DNA of 40,270 nucleotides, taken from NCBI GenBank assembly GCA_035299585.1, contig DATGWF010000118.1, positions 1 through 40,270 on the forward strand, written 5' to 3'. Below, piece after piece: positions 33,392 to 40,270 of this stretch; position 1 is the first letter of the stretch; every line of letters begins with the position of its first letter. Position numbers and translations under genes: made by a program. The notes below the pieces were generated by a model. It saw only the letters and a list, made by a program, of their open reading frames with translations, did no database searches and had not been told where the DNA came from. This DNA is from DATGWF01 sp035299585. GTDB lineage: Bacteria; Actinomycetota; Actinomycetes; Actinomycetales; Microbacteriaceae.

Positions 33392-33397
33392 TAGTAT
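33392..33397 (+). promoter_or_regulatory. Candidate leaderless -10 box of the toxin-antitoxin operon
   Basis: TAGTAT, 6 nt, ATG at 33404; no ribosome binding site. Confidence 0.5.
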
Positions 33398-33403
33398 TGC
33401 GGT

Positions 33404-33625
33404 ATGAAACTTTCGGTCAGTCTCGGCGAGAGCGAGGTCGAGTACCTCGACGATCTCACCAGCCGCGGCGCCTTCGCCACTCGCTCAGCTGCCTTGGCAG
33501 CCGCCGTCCGCGCACTTCGTGAGCGGGAGTTGCTTCCCGACTACCTCGAGATGTTCGAAAGTGACGAATACCTCATCGAGGCGGCCGACTGGGACATCAC
33601 GGTGCGCGATGGTCTGCCCACGTGA
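33404..33625 (+). CDS. Ribbon-helix-helix antitoxin of a MazEF-like pair
   Basis: 73 aa. Starts with the ribbon MKLSVSLGESEVEYLDDL, then helices with RSAALAAAVRALRERE, an RHH DNA-binding dimer. The acidic C-terminus (YLEMFESDEYLIEAADWD) would block the toxin. The stop overlaps the toxin GTG start as GTGA. Autoregulation of its own promoter is typical of the family. Confidence 0.88.
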   Translation: MKLSVSLGESEVEYLDDLTSRGAFATRSAALAAAVRALRERELLPDYLEMFESDEYLIEAADWDITVRDGLPT

Positions 33626-33978
33626 CGCGGCTGCATCGTGGTGACATCGTGCTCGTTTCGCTCGATCCGACAATCGGAACCGAAGCGAACAAGACGAGGC
33701 CGTGTGTCGTCGTAAGCAATGCCGCGGTTACCGCGGCTGCGAGCCTCCGCGGCAACGGTGTGGTGACTGTCATTCCACTCACGAGCAATGTGGCACGCAT
33801 GTGGCCGAACCACGTCTTGCTGAGATCGAGCGCAACCGGGCTCCCTACAGATTCCAAAGCCCAAACCGAACAGATCCGAGCAATCGACGTTCGGCGCATT
33901 CTGAACGTCATCGGTTCCGTGCCGGCGGAACACATGGCTGAAGTCGACGAAGCAATCCGATTCCATCTCGCGGTCTAG
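33622..33978 (+). CDS. mazF: MazF/PemK-family toxin (endoribonuclease)
   Basis: 118 aa from GTG at 33622. MazF motifs RGDIVLVSLDPTIGTEANKT (loop, beta1-beta2), RPCVVVSN, VIPLTSNVAR, and DSKAQTEQIRAID. It should cleave mRNA at short motifs and is neutralised by the product of 33404. Placed between the P450 gene and the gamma-glutamyl enzymes. Confidence 0.92.
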   Translation: MTRLHRGDIVLVSLDPTIGTEANKTRPCVVVSNAAVTAAASLRGNGVVTVIPLTSNVARMWPNHVLLRSSATGLPTDSKAQTEQIRAIDVRRILNVIGSVPAEHMAEVDEAIRFHLAV

Positions 33979-33988
33979 CTCCACCGCC

Positions 33989-34284
33989 ATGGAAAGCGCC
34001 AGCGACGTTCCGAGCGCTGCGACGGCGCCGGCCAAGAGTCCTCAACCCTATCGGCCGGGGGAGGGTCTTGTGCTTTCCGGGCTGCTTGCCATGGCCGTCC
34101 CATTTGTATTGCTCGCATTGGCTCGAACCTGGGTGCCGAAAACGGTTTCGCCTGGTCAGTTCTGCCGCTCCTGATGATTGGATTTCCGCTCGGGCTCGGC
34201 TTGTTCATCACCGGACTTGTCGTCTCGGGCGCCCGGCCCGCGCAAGAGGCGAAGGTCCGGAGCGCCGAGCCTGAGGGCGAGTGA
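33989..34284 (+). pseudogene. Frameshifted gene for a small two-helix membrane protein
   Basis: The first frame (33989 to about 34130) encodes a Ser/Pro/Ala-rich N-terminus and one membrane helix (GLVLSGLLAMAVPFVLLALA) before running to a stop at 34174. The -1 frame continues with GAENGFAWSVLPLLMIGFPL and a second helix, and ends in a charged tail at 34284. A 1-nt deletion, or -1 slippage around the AAAA at 34139-34142, would join them into a protein of about 98 aa. No ribosome binding site before the ATG. Function unknown. Confidence 0.55.
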
Positions 34285-34294
34285 TCGAGCGACG

Positions 34295-35005
34295 CTAGAG
34301 CGTCAAGCCGGCGACGTCGCGCAAAAAGGCGTCGACGAGCGCGTACGTCCGCTGTGTCGCAACCGACTCGTAGGCCGCTGTCTGGGCGAGCATGACATCC
34401 GGGTCCTGGCCGTCCTCCTCGACCTTGGAACGTCCACCCCACTCGAGCCAGCCCACGAGCGTGGCGTGGTTGAGTTCGGGGTGGAACTGCAGCGCGAGCG
34501 ACCGCTCAATCACGAACGCTTGCGATGCCATCGGATTGCGGGCAATCTCGGTCGCTCCCGGCGGCACCACCCAGCGGTCGTAGTGAAACTGGAACCATGC
34601 GCCGCCCGGCACGAGTTCCGGGCGGTCGCTCCACACGTCGACCCAGCCGATCTCGTTGTGAGGCGCTCGCGCCACCGAACCGCCGAGAGCGCGGGCCATG
34701 AGTTGACCGCCGAAGCAAATCCCGAGCACTGGCTTTCCTGAGCGGACGGCCCCCGCCACCCACTCGAGTTCAGGCTCGAGCCAGTTGCCGATGCACTCGT
34801 TGTCCCACGCACCCCAGGGCGCACCGAGCGGAACGATGACGTCGTACTCGCGCACATCGGGAAACTCGAACGTCACGTTCGGTGCCTCGAAGTTCTCCTG
34901 GCTCACCACGACGCGGTAGTCGATGTCGAAGCCGAGTTGCGCGAGCCGGTCGCCCACCGGGCCTGCCGGTGAGACGTGGTCGTGGGCCAAAATCAATGCA
35001 CGCAC
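34295..35005 (-). CDS. Class I glutamine amidotransferase-like protein (gamma-glutamyl amide hydrolase candidate)
   Basis: 236 aa from GTG at 35005, chosen for GGGAG 5 nt upstream; an ATG at 35071 would add 22 residues without family character. Nucleophile Cys97 in LGICFGGQLMARALGG, His/Glu in LQFHPELNH, and VIVPLGAPWGAWDNE. Lone GATase domains next to GS-like enzymes are known from aniline catabolism (AtdA2 hydrolase/AtdA1 synthase). Divergent from the GS-like gene with a shared operator. It is distinct from the PuuD-like protein. Confidence 0.87.
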   Translation of the reverse strand: MRALILAHDHVSPAGPVGDRLAQLGFDIDYRVVVSQENFEAPNVTFEFPDVREYDVIVPLGAPWGAWDNECIGNWLEPELEWVAGAVRSGKPVLGICFGGQLMARALGGSVARAPHNEIGWVDVWSDRPELVPGGAWFQFHYDRWVVPPGATEIARNPMASQAFVIERSLALQFHPELNHATLVGWLEWGGRSKVEEDGQDPDVMLAQTAAYESVATQRTYALVDAFLRDVAGLTL

Positions 35006-35082
35006 GGGAACTCCCGAAAATGTCGAGGAAAGGATCGCGCGGAGCGGGGCTGGCGCGCTAGTGTTCACCATAACGGTATTTC

Positions 35083-35096
35083 TTTCGGATACAAAC
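35083..35096. promoter_or_regulatory. MarR-type operator site C
   Basis: TTTCG-GATA-CAAAC, followed by GATTCGTTTGG (a second partial copy from 35103). It lies between the divergent GATase and GS-like genes. Confidence 0.65.
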
Positions 35097-35137
35097 GATT
35101 CGTTTGGACCGAGACCTGCGCGACAAAGGAGTTGCAC

Positions 35138-36490
35138 ATGGCCCTTGACCTTGCCGCCCTCAAGGCGAATCTCGAGAGCAAGAACGTCGATATTCTTCGG
35201 GTGCTCTACCCGGACGTCCTCGGCGTCACCCGCTCGAAGGATTTGCTCGTTCGGCAACTCGAACACTCCGCCCACAGCGGCCCGGCATTCTGTCAGGGCG
35301 TCTGGGTGACCACGACGGTCGGCGGCGTGCTCGACGCGGGCGGTATCGCCTCAGACGGACTCCAGGATCTTGTCGCTCGCATCGACCCGAACACCGTCAA
35401 GCTCGTTCCGTGGGAACCAGGTGTCGCCTATGCGATTGCCGACACGTTGAATCCTGACGGCACCCCCAACCTGTTCTCGCCGCGCGAAGTGCTGCGGAAA
35501 ATCATTGCCGAATACAATGCCCTCGGCCTCCAGCCGGTGGTCGGTCCCGAACTCGAGTTCTACCTCGCAAAGCGCAACGAGCAGGGGGAATGGACTCGCG
35601 GACACGAGCACACCGGACTCGTCTACACGACCGGATCCATCGTCGACCCGGACGGTACGTTCCTGCATATTCTGCGCATGGTCGATCAGATGCAGATTGG
35701 TGTGTTCGCCGGAAACCACGAGTTCAGCCCGAGCCAATACGAAATCAACATCTGGCATGGCGAGGCCCTCGACGCGGCCGACCGCACCTTCTACCTCAAG
35801 TCCGCCATCAAGGATGTGGCCTGGCGTGCCGGCAAGCTCGCGACCTTCGTCGGCAAGCCGTGGTCGGACGAGGGCGGAAGTGGCTTCCACCTGCACTTCT
35901 CCGTCACGGACATGGCCGGCTTGAACCAGATGCATGACGGTTCCGGTGAGCTTTCGGCAGTGGCGAAGCAGATGATTGCCGGAATTACCGCCAACGCCGC
36001 CGGCCTGACCGCGCTCACCAATCCGACCGTGAACGCCTTCCGTCGGCTTGGCCCGGACACACTCGCGCCGTACCGGTCCAATTGGGGTTACGACAACCGC
36101 TCCTGCATGGTGCGCATCCCGCCGGAGCGTGGTCAAGGGACACGCCTGGAGATCCGCGTCGGCGACGGTGCGGCCAACCCGTACTTGCTCATCGCCGGCA
36201 TCCTCGCCGCTGCTCTCGACGGAATCCGGCGCTCGCTCGATTGCCCGCCCGCCGCGGAGGGCATGGCCTACGAGAACGAAGACGCACCGGTCTTGCCGAT
36301 GTCGTTCGCGGAAGCACTCGCCGCTCTTCAGGCGAACGAACGCCTGAGCGCGGAGATGTCCGAGCAGGTCCTCGAGGCCTTCCTCGTGCTCAAGCACAAC
36401 GAGCTCGAGCGGTTTAGCTCCGAAGTCCCCGGGGGGCTCGACGAGCCAGTGTCCGACTGGGAGCGCCGCGAGTACTTCATTCACTACTAA
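35138..36490 (+). CDS. Glutamine-synthetase-like gamma-glutamylamide synthetase (PuuA/GlnA3-like)
   Basis: 450 aa, AAAGGAG 6 nt before the ATG at 35138. GS-fold catalytic blocks: VVGPELEFYL, GNHEFSPSQYEIN, GGSGFHLHFSV (metal His), NPTVNAFRRLGPD, NWGYDNRSCMVRIP and RLEIRVGDGAANPYL. The adenylylation-loop Tyr region of true GSI is absent. GS-like proteins in catabolic clusters ligate glutamate to amines (putrescine, isopropylamine, aniline), which protects and targets the amine. Next to two gamma-glutamyl hydrolases, an amine is the expected substrate. Confidence 0.92.
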   Translation: MALDLAALKANLESKNVDILRVLYPDVLGVTRSKDLLVRQLEHSAHSGPAFCQGVWVTTTVGGVLDAGGIASDGLQDLVARIDPNTVKLVPWEPGVAYAIADTLNPDGTPNLFSPREVLRKIIAEYNALGLQPVVGPELEFYLAKRNEQGEWTRGHEHTGLVYTTGSIVDPDGTFLHILRMVDQMQIGVFAGNHEFSPSQYEINIWHGEALDAADRTFYLKSAIKDVAWRAGKLATFVGKPWSDEGGSGFHLHFSVTDMAGLNQMHDGSGELSAVAKQMIAGITANAAGLTALTNPTVNAFRRLGPDTLAPYRSNWGYDNRSCMVRIPPERGQGTRLEIRVGDGAANPYLLIAGILAAALDGIRRSLDCPPAAEGMAYENEDAPVLPMSFAEALAALQANERLSAEMSEQVLEAFLVLKHNELERFSSEVPGGLDEPVSDWERREYFIHY

Positions 36491-36504
36491 CCGGCACGAA
36501 TGCT

Positions 36505-36532
36505 GAACGGCCCCTCCAAGGAGGGGCCGTTC
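36505..36532. terminator. Bidirectional terminator between the GS-like and ADC-like genes
   Basis: GAACGGCCCCTCC (36505-36517) pairs with GGAGGGGCCGTTC (36520-36532), a 13-bp palindrome between convergent genes. Confidence 0.85.
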
Positions 36533-36544
36533 ACGTGTCTGGCG

Positions 36545-37357
36545 CTAGACCGTCGGGTTCGACGTGTCCGCGACAAGGGTTCCACCGTTGAAGGTGACGC
36601 CCAACTCGCGGTAGTAACCGGCAAGAATCTCCTGCACCGGCAGGATGGAGTCCAGCTCGTCCCACTGCGAGTCTCCGAGGACGAGTTCGGCGTCGCCCTT
36701 CCAGGTCGGGCCGAGGTCGGCGTCGACACCACTCATGGTGATGAGCTGGTCGAGCGAGTTTCCTGCTCCCGGCGTGATGGACGGCATCCAGCGGCTGTGC
36801 AGCATTGGGTGGCCGTTCACGAAGCCATTGCTCGAGCTGGGTTCACGAAGGGTGACCACGGCTGAGGCGAGGCGGTGGTCGTAGGCCGCGAGGCTCGCAC
36901 CGAGCTTGGCGCCCGGCTCGAGACGCGGGCTGGCCTTGCCGTGGTTGAACACGCGCGTGACTGCCATCGAGCCGAGCTTCTTGGGGTAGCCCTGGAACCA
37001 GCCGCGACCAATCGCGAAGTCCTTGGTGACCCAGATCGCAACACAGCGGGTGTAGGTCTTGCCCTCATAGGTACAGCGAACGACGACGAAGGTCTCGAGA
37101 TACTGCGAGCGCACGGGGTCGAGCAGTTCTTCGAAACTTCCCGAGCAACTTTGCCAGTCCGCCCAGATGATTGCGACGGCTCCCGGGTCTTCATCGGCGA
37201 GGCCGAGTTCGGGGGGAAGAATCGCGCGAACGTTCGCCGGGTCGGTGCGGTATTCGACCGTCAACAGCGTGCCGGAGTAATACCAGGGCATCGGCGGGAC
37301 AAGCGAGCTCTTCCCGGTCGGGGTGAGGGGCGGCAAGAAGCCGTTGAGTTCGGTCAT
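36545..37357 (-). CDS. Acetoacetate-decarboxylase-superfamily protein
   Basis: 270 aa, AGAGGAT before the ATG at 37357. ADC-fold markers: YSGTLLTVEYRTDP, QYLETFVVV with Glu88, and FQGYPKKLGS with candidate Schiff-base Lys126/Lys127. Family members decarboxylate beta-keto acids or act as aldolases or lyases through an imine. In this island it could process a ring-cleavage keto acid (inference). Divergent from the permease with an operator of its own. No close functional assignment possible. Confidence 0.85.
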   Translation of the reverse strand: MTELNGFLPPLTPTGKSSLVPPMPWYYSGTLLTVEYRTDPANVRAILPPELGLADEDPGAVAIIWADWQSCSGSFEELLDPVRSQYLETFVVVRCTYEGKTYTRCVAIWVTKDFAIGRGWFQGYPKKLGSMAVTRVFNHGKASPRLEPGAKLGASLAAYDHRLASAVVTLREPSSSNGFVNGHPMLHSRWMPSITPGAGNSLDQLITMSGVDADLGPTWKGDAELVLGDSQWDELDSILPVQEILAGYYRELGVTFNGGTLVADTSNPTV

Positions 37358-37379
37358 GAGATCCTCTGCTCGGAAGGTC

Positions 37380-37393
37380 GTTTGGTTACAAAC
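37380..37393. promoter_or_regulatory. MarR-type operator site D
   Basis: GTTTG-GTTA-CAAAC, perfect arms, 23 nt upstream of the ADC-like gene start. This is the clearest copy of the motif. Confidence 0.8.
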
Positions 37394-37479
37394 AATACGG
37401 CTCCGTTTCGATTGGCACCAGATTTCTCGGCGATTTGCTTGACCGAATCCGGAATGATGCGGCAAGTTGATAGCACATC

Positions 37480-37493
37480 GTTTGGCACAAAAC
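37480..37493. promoter_or_regulatory. MarR-type operator site E
   Basis: GTTTG-GCAC-AAAAC within ATCGTTT-6 nt-AAACGAT (37477-37496, perfect 7-bp arms), 25 nt before the permease ATG. AACGATTCGT follows, as at site C. Confidence 0.75.
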
Positions 37494-37521
37494 GATTCGT
37501 CTCAATGAGGAGAACAATCAC

Positions 37522-39030
37522 ATGACAACGGAGTCATCCCAGTCGACGTCGCTGCGAAGCGGCCGACTTGGCATTCTCGGCATCGTCTTTTTCGTCGTTG
37601 CCGCATCCGCACCGCTCGTGGGAATGACCGGTGCCGTCCCAGTGGCCATCGTTGCCGGTAATGGCGCAGCCGCCCCGGGCGCCTACCTCGCCGTCGGTCT
37701 GATGCTGCTCGTGTTCAGCGTCGGTTACGCCACCATGAGCCAGAAGGTCACCAACGCAGGTGCCTTCTTCGCGTACGTCGGCCGCGGTCTCGGCCGCAAC
37801 GCGGGAGTGGCGAGTGCCTTCGTTTCGATCCTCGGATACGTGACGATTCAGCTCGCCATCTACGGCTTCTTCGGCGGCCTTCTCGCCGGTCAAATGCAGG
37901 CGCTCGGTATGGACCTGCCGTGGTGGGCCTGGACGGCAATCGCCTGGGCCGTGGTCACCCTGCTCTCACTATTGAGCGTGGATGTGGGCGCCAAAGTCCT
38001 CGGCGTGCTCCTGATTGCCGAGATGACGAGCCTGCTCGTCACCGCGATCGCCATCTTCGTGCAGGGCGGACCCGAGGGAGCCGACTTCGGCGCTTCGTTC
38101 AATCCGAGCAACATCTTCGTCGGTGGCTTCGCCGGCGCTGCCGGTATCGCGATTGCATTCGCGTTTGCCTCCTTCATTGGCTTCGAAGCCACTGCGATCT
38201 ACGGCGAGGAGTCGAAAGACCCGAAGCGCACCGTCCCGCGGGCGACCTACCTCGCCATCGGCGTCATTACCGCGCTGTTCGCCATTGTGTCGTTCGCGAT
38301 GGTCACCGGCCTGGGCTCGAGCAAGGTCATCGACGAGGTCGTCATGCGATCCACGGTTGAAGACGTTCCGCTCGCAAACCCGGCCGCCGTGCTCTTCTCA
38401 CTCAGCGACCAGTTCGTCGGACCGTGGCTCACCCACATCATGGAGTGGCTTGTCGTTTCGAGCCTGTTCGCTGGCCTCCTGGCCTTCCAGAACGCCACCT
38501 CGCGGTACTTCTTCGCGATGGGTCGCGGCGGCATCCTCCCGGCGAGCTTCGGTCGGGTGAACACCGCGGGCGCTCCGCAACGCGGAGTCATTCTCACCTC
38601 GGTGATCGCCATCCTGGTCATCGCGTACTTCGCAATCATGGGACTCGACCCGATTCTCAACCTGTTCTACTGGATGAGCGCAATCACCGCGATTGCCATC
38701 ATCTTCGTCGAGATTCTGGTGAGCATCGCGGTCATTGCGTTCTTCCGCAAGAACGAGGGCGCAAACCTCTGGCAGGGCACGATTGCTCCGGCGATCGCGA
38801 CCGTTGGTCTCGCTCTCGGTCTGTACCTGTTGATGAGCCGGTTCAACCTGCTCGCCAGCACGGCCCCGGAGGGCGTGGACCCCTCGCTGCCCGAGAGCGC
38901 ATGGGCTCTGAACACCCTCGGCTGGTTCCTGGTGCTCTCGCCATTCATTGCCGGTGCAATTGGCTACGTCGTTGCCATTGCCCGAAAGAGCTCCGAGAAC
39001 GACGAAATCACCGAGGACATCCTGTCCTAA
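37522..39030 (+). CDS. APC-superfamily amino-acid/amine permease
   Basis: 502 aa with about 12 membrane helices, GGAGAA before the ATG. First helix LGILGIVFFVVAASAPLVGM with the unwound GMTG of LeuT-fold APC carriers, and the cytoplasmic block FIGFEATAIYGEESKDPKRT typical of the family. Imports an amino acid or amine, likely with protons. Its operator places it in the MarR regulon, so it is the predicted uptake route of the pathway substrate (PuuP-like role). Followed by a strong terminator. Confidence 0.92.
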   Translation: MTTESSQSTSLRSGRLGILGIVFFVVAASAPLVGMTGAVPVAIVAGNGAAAPGAYLAVGLMLLVFSVGYATMSQKVTNAGAFFAYVGRGLGRNAGVASAFVSILGYVTIQLAIYGFFGGLLAGQMQALGMDLPWWAWTAIAWAVVTLLSLLSVDVGAKVLGVLLIAEMTSLLVTAIAIFVQGGPEGADFGASFNPSNIFVGGFAGAAGIAIAFAFASFIGFEATAIYGEESKDPKRTVPRATYLAIGVITALFAIVSFAMVTGLGSSKVIDEVVMRSTVEDVPLANPAAVLFSLSDQFVGPWLTHIMEWLVVSSLFAGLLAFQNATSRYFFAMGRGGILPASFGRVNTAGAPQRGVILTSVIAILVIAYFAIMGLDPILNLFYWMSAITAIAIIFVEILVSIAVIAFFRKNEGANLWQGTIAPAIATVGLALGLYLLMSRFNLLASTAPEGVDPSLPESAWALNTLGWFLVLSPFIAGAIGYVVAIARKSSENDEITEDILS

Positions 39031-39037
39031 CGGCACC

Positions 39038-39069
39038 GAAATGGGCCCCGAGCAATCGGGGCCCATTTC
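39038..39069 (+). terminator. Terminator after the permease
   Basis: GAAATGGGCCCCGA (39038-39051), loop GCAA, TCGGGGCCCATTTC (39056-39069): perfect 14-bp stem ending in T's. Confidence 0.88.
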
Positions 39070-39112
39070 CATGTCCCTTGCACGTCCGGCTGGCACGCGA
39101 AAAGGTAGAACC

Positions 39113-40270
39113 ATGACGAACAGCGAAGGCGCACCCGTTTGGGATGGACGCGCGGAACTCCTCGATCAGCTCACGACCTACGTCCGTGCAGCCTGGGAGT
39201 CATTCGAACATCCTCGACAGGCCGAGCCCATCGCTCCGGAGGATGTCGTCGGCCATCTCTCCGACGGACTGCCGCTGACTCCAGACGATCCGGAGCGCAC
39301 ACTCGCGGATGCGGTGAGCGTGCTCGAGTCGAGCATTTCGCCATCACGCCCGCTCTACATGGCGTACATCGGTTCGTCCGGACTCGAGGCCGGCGTGCTC
39401 GCCTCCACGCTGACCAACCTGTACGACGTGAACCTTGCGACGGCGGCCGGCACCGCTGACGCGCTCGATGCTCAAGCGGTGCGCTGGATGGGCGAATTTG
39501 TCGGCTTTCCGGTGGCGGACGGGCACTTCACGAGCGGCGGTCAGACGTCCAACTTGACCGCGATTCTCGCCGCCCGGGAACGCGCCATTCCGGGTGCTCG
39601 CAAGAACGGTATCGGTGGCGTTCGCGCGGCCGTGTACTGCTCGGAGGAGGCGCACTTCTCCAACGTTCGCGCCGCCGAAGCGGCGGGTCTGGGCAGCTCC
39701 TCAGTGCGCAAGATCCCGCTCGACGCCGAACGTCGCATGCGCGCTGATGCGCTTGACGCACGACTGTCCGCTGACCGCGCCGAGGGCATCGTCCCGATTG
39801 TCGTCATTGCCACATCGGGCACCACACTCACGGGCGCGGTCGACCCCCTCGACGAGATTGCCGATGTCTGCTCCAAGCACGGTGTGTGGCTTCACGTCGA
39901 CGGTGCCTACGGTCTGCCCGCGGCCGCGACCGAACTCGCCGGGTTCCGTTTTCACGGCTTGGACCGCGCCGACTCGGTCACGGTCGACCTGCACAAATGG
40001 ATGGGTCTGCAGAAGAGCTGCAGCCTGATCATGGTGCGCGACCGTCATGTGCTGCTGCATACGTTCGGCCACGATGAGCGGTACATGCTGCACCCTGACG
40101 ACAGTGTGAACCCGGTGGATCGCACCTTCGAATACTCTCGACCGTTCCGAGCCTTGAAACTCTGGCTCGCGTTCCGCCTCTACGGCGCCGAACAGTACCG
40201 ACGCTGGATTACCCAGACGCTCGAGCGGGTCCAGCAGCTTGCCGAGGCCGTGCGAGCCCACGACGCGTTC
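39113..40270 (+). CDS. PLP-dependent group II decarboxylase, 3' end cut by the window edge
   Basis: 386 codons, no stop in the window. ATG at 39113 after AAAGG. Fold-type I decarboxylase motifs: HFTSGGQTSNLTAILAARER, HVDGAYGLPAA (Asp to the pyridine N), and TVDLHKWMGLQKS with PLP-Lys295. This is the aromatic-L-amino-acid/glutamate/diaminobutyrate decarboxylase superfamily; substrate specificity is not readable. It would produce an amine, which suits the adjacent amine pathway, but it is behind a terminator and lacks the MarR-type operator. Confidence 0.9.
   Translation, partial: MTNSEGAPVWDGRAELLDQLTTYVRAAWESFEHPRQAEPIAPEDVVGHLSDGLPLTPDDPERTLADAVSVLESSISPSRPLYMAYIGSSGLEAGVLASTLTNLYDVNLATAAGTADALDAQAVRWMGEFVGFPVADGHFTSGGQTSNLTAILAARERAIPGARKNGIGGVRAAVYCSEEAHFSNVRAAEAAGLGSSSVRKIPLDAERRMRADALDARLSADRAEGIVPIVVIATSGTTLTGAVDPLDEIADVCSKHGVWLHVDGAYGLPAAATELAGFRFHGLDRADSVTVDLHKWMGLQKSCSLIMVRDRHVLLHTFGHDERYMLHPDDSVNPVDRTFEYSRPFRALKLWLAFRLYGAEQYRRWITQTLERVQQLAEAVRAHDAF

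Noticed and set aside
34976..35137. 54-codon upstream extension of the GS-like gene
   Set aside because: It overlaps the divergent GATase gene and the operator; AAAGGAG directly before ATG 35138 marks the start.

Overview
The window is high-G+C bacterial chromosome with strong third-position GC bias, GTG and TTG starts, a monomeric NADP-isocitrate dehydrogenase, C-terminal LAxTG-type sorting signals, a CgArsR-like arsenic sensor and many leaderless-looking promoters. This fits an actinobacterium, most likely Micrococcales/Microbacteriaceae; I cannot name the species. Genes are packed tightly, with 4-8 nt stop/start overlaps, and no gene-free stretch exceeds 300 bases.

Left part (1-16.3 kb). 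A truncated AMP-dependent acyl-CoA synthetase, two tandem glycine-rich wall proteins that share the same terminator hairpin, tRNA-Tyr, a small exported protein, a GT32-like sugar transferase, and a second acyl-CoA synthetase that overlaps a third glycine-rich wall protein. Next come a divergent arsR/arsC pair, a processive GT2 glycosyltransferase with a small membrane partner, an unknown conserved protein, icd, a fourth wall protein, a GNAT acetyltransferase, a TetR regulator and a fifth wall protein. Five proteins end in LATTG-TM-Arg tails, yet no sortase lies in the window.

Middle part (16.3-25.8 kb). A translationally coupled operon encodes agmatine deiminase, an amidase-signature hydrolase and an inositol-monophosphatase-family enzyme. 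Its promoter carries a TTGAGC..GCTCAA palindrome that recurs upstream of the tetR gene. An M23 peptidase with an unclear start, a GH13 glucosidase, tRNA-Thr and tRNA-Met, a membrane-anchored alpha/beta hydrolase, and a small secreted protein paired with a SipW/ER-type signal peptidase follow.

Right part (25.7-40.3 kb). This is a catabolic island. A six-gene minus-strand operon encodes an aldehyde dehydrogenase, a homoprotocatechuate-type extradiol dioxygenase, an FAH-family isomerase/hydrolase, a 3Fe-4S-type ferredoxin, a ferredoxin reductase and a sigma-region-4-like protein. Around it lie a PuuD-like gamma-glutamyl hydrolase, a MarR regulator, a cytochrome P450, a MazF-type toxin-antitoxin pair, a second class I amidotransferase-like hydrolase, a glutamine-synthetase-like gamma-glutamylamide synthetase, an acetoacetate-decarboxylase-fold enzyme, an APC amine/amino-acid permease and a truncated PLP decarboxylase. 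Five copies of a 14-bp dyad (GTTTG-N4-CAAAC and variants) occupy the divergent promoter regions of this island, including marR/P450. I read it as one MarR-controlled regulon for uptake, gamma-glutamylation, P450 oxidation and ring cleavage of an aromatic amine. The substrate is unknown. This is the best candidate for an undescribed system in the window.
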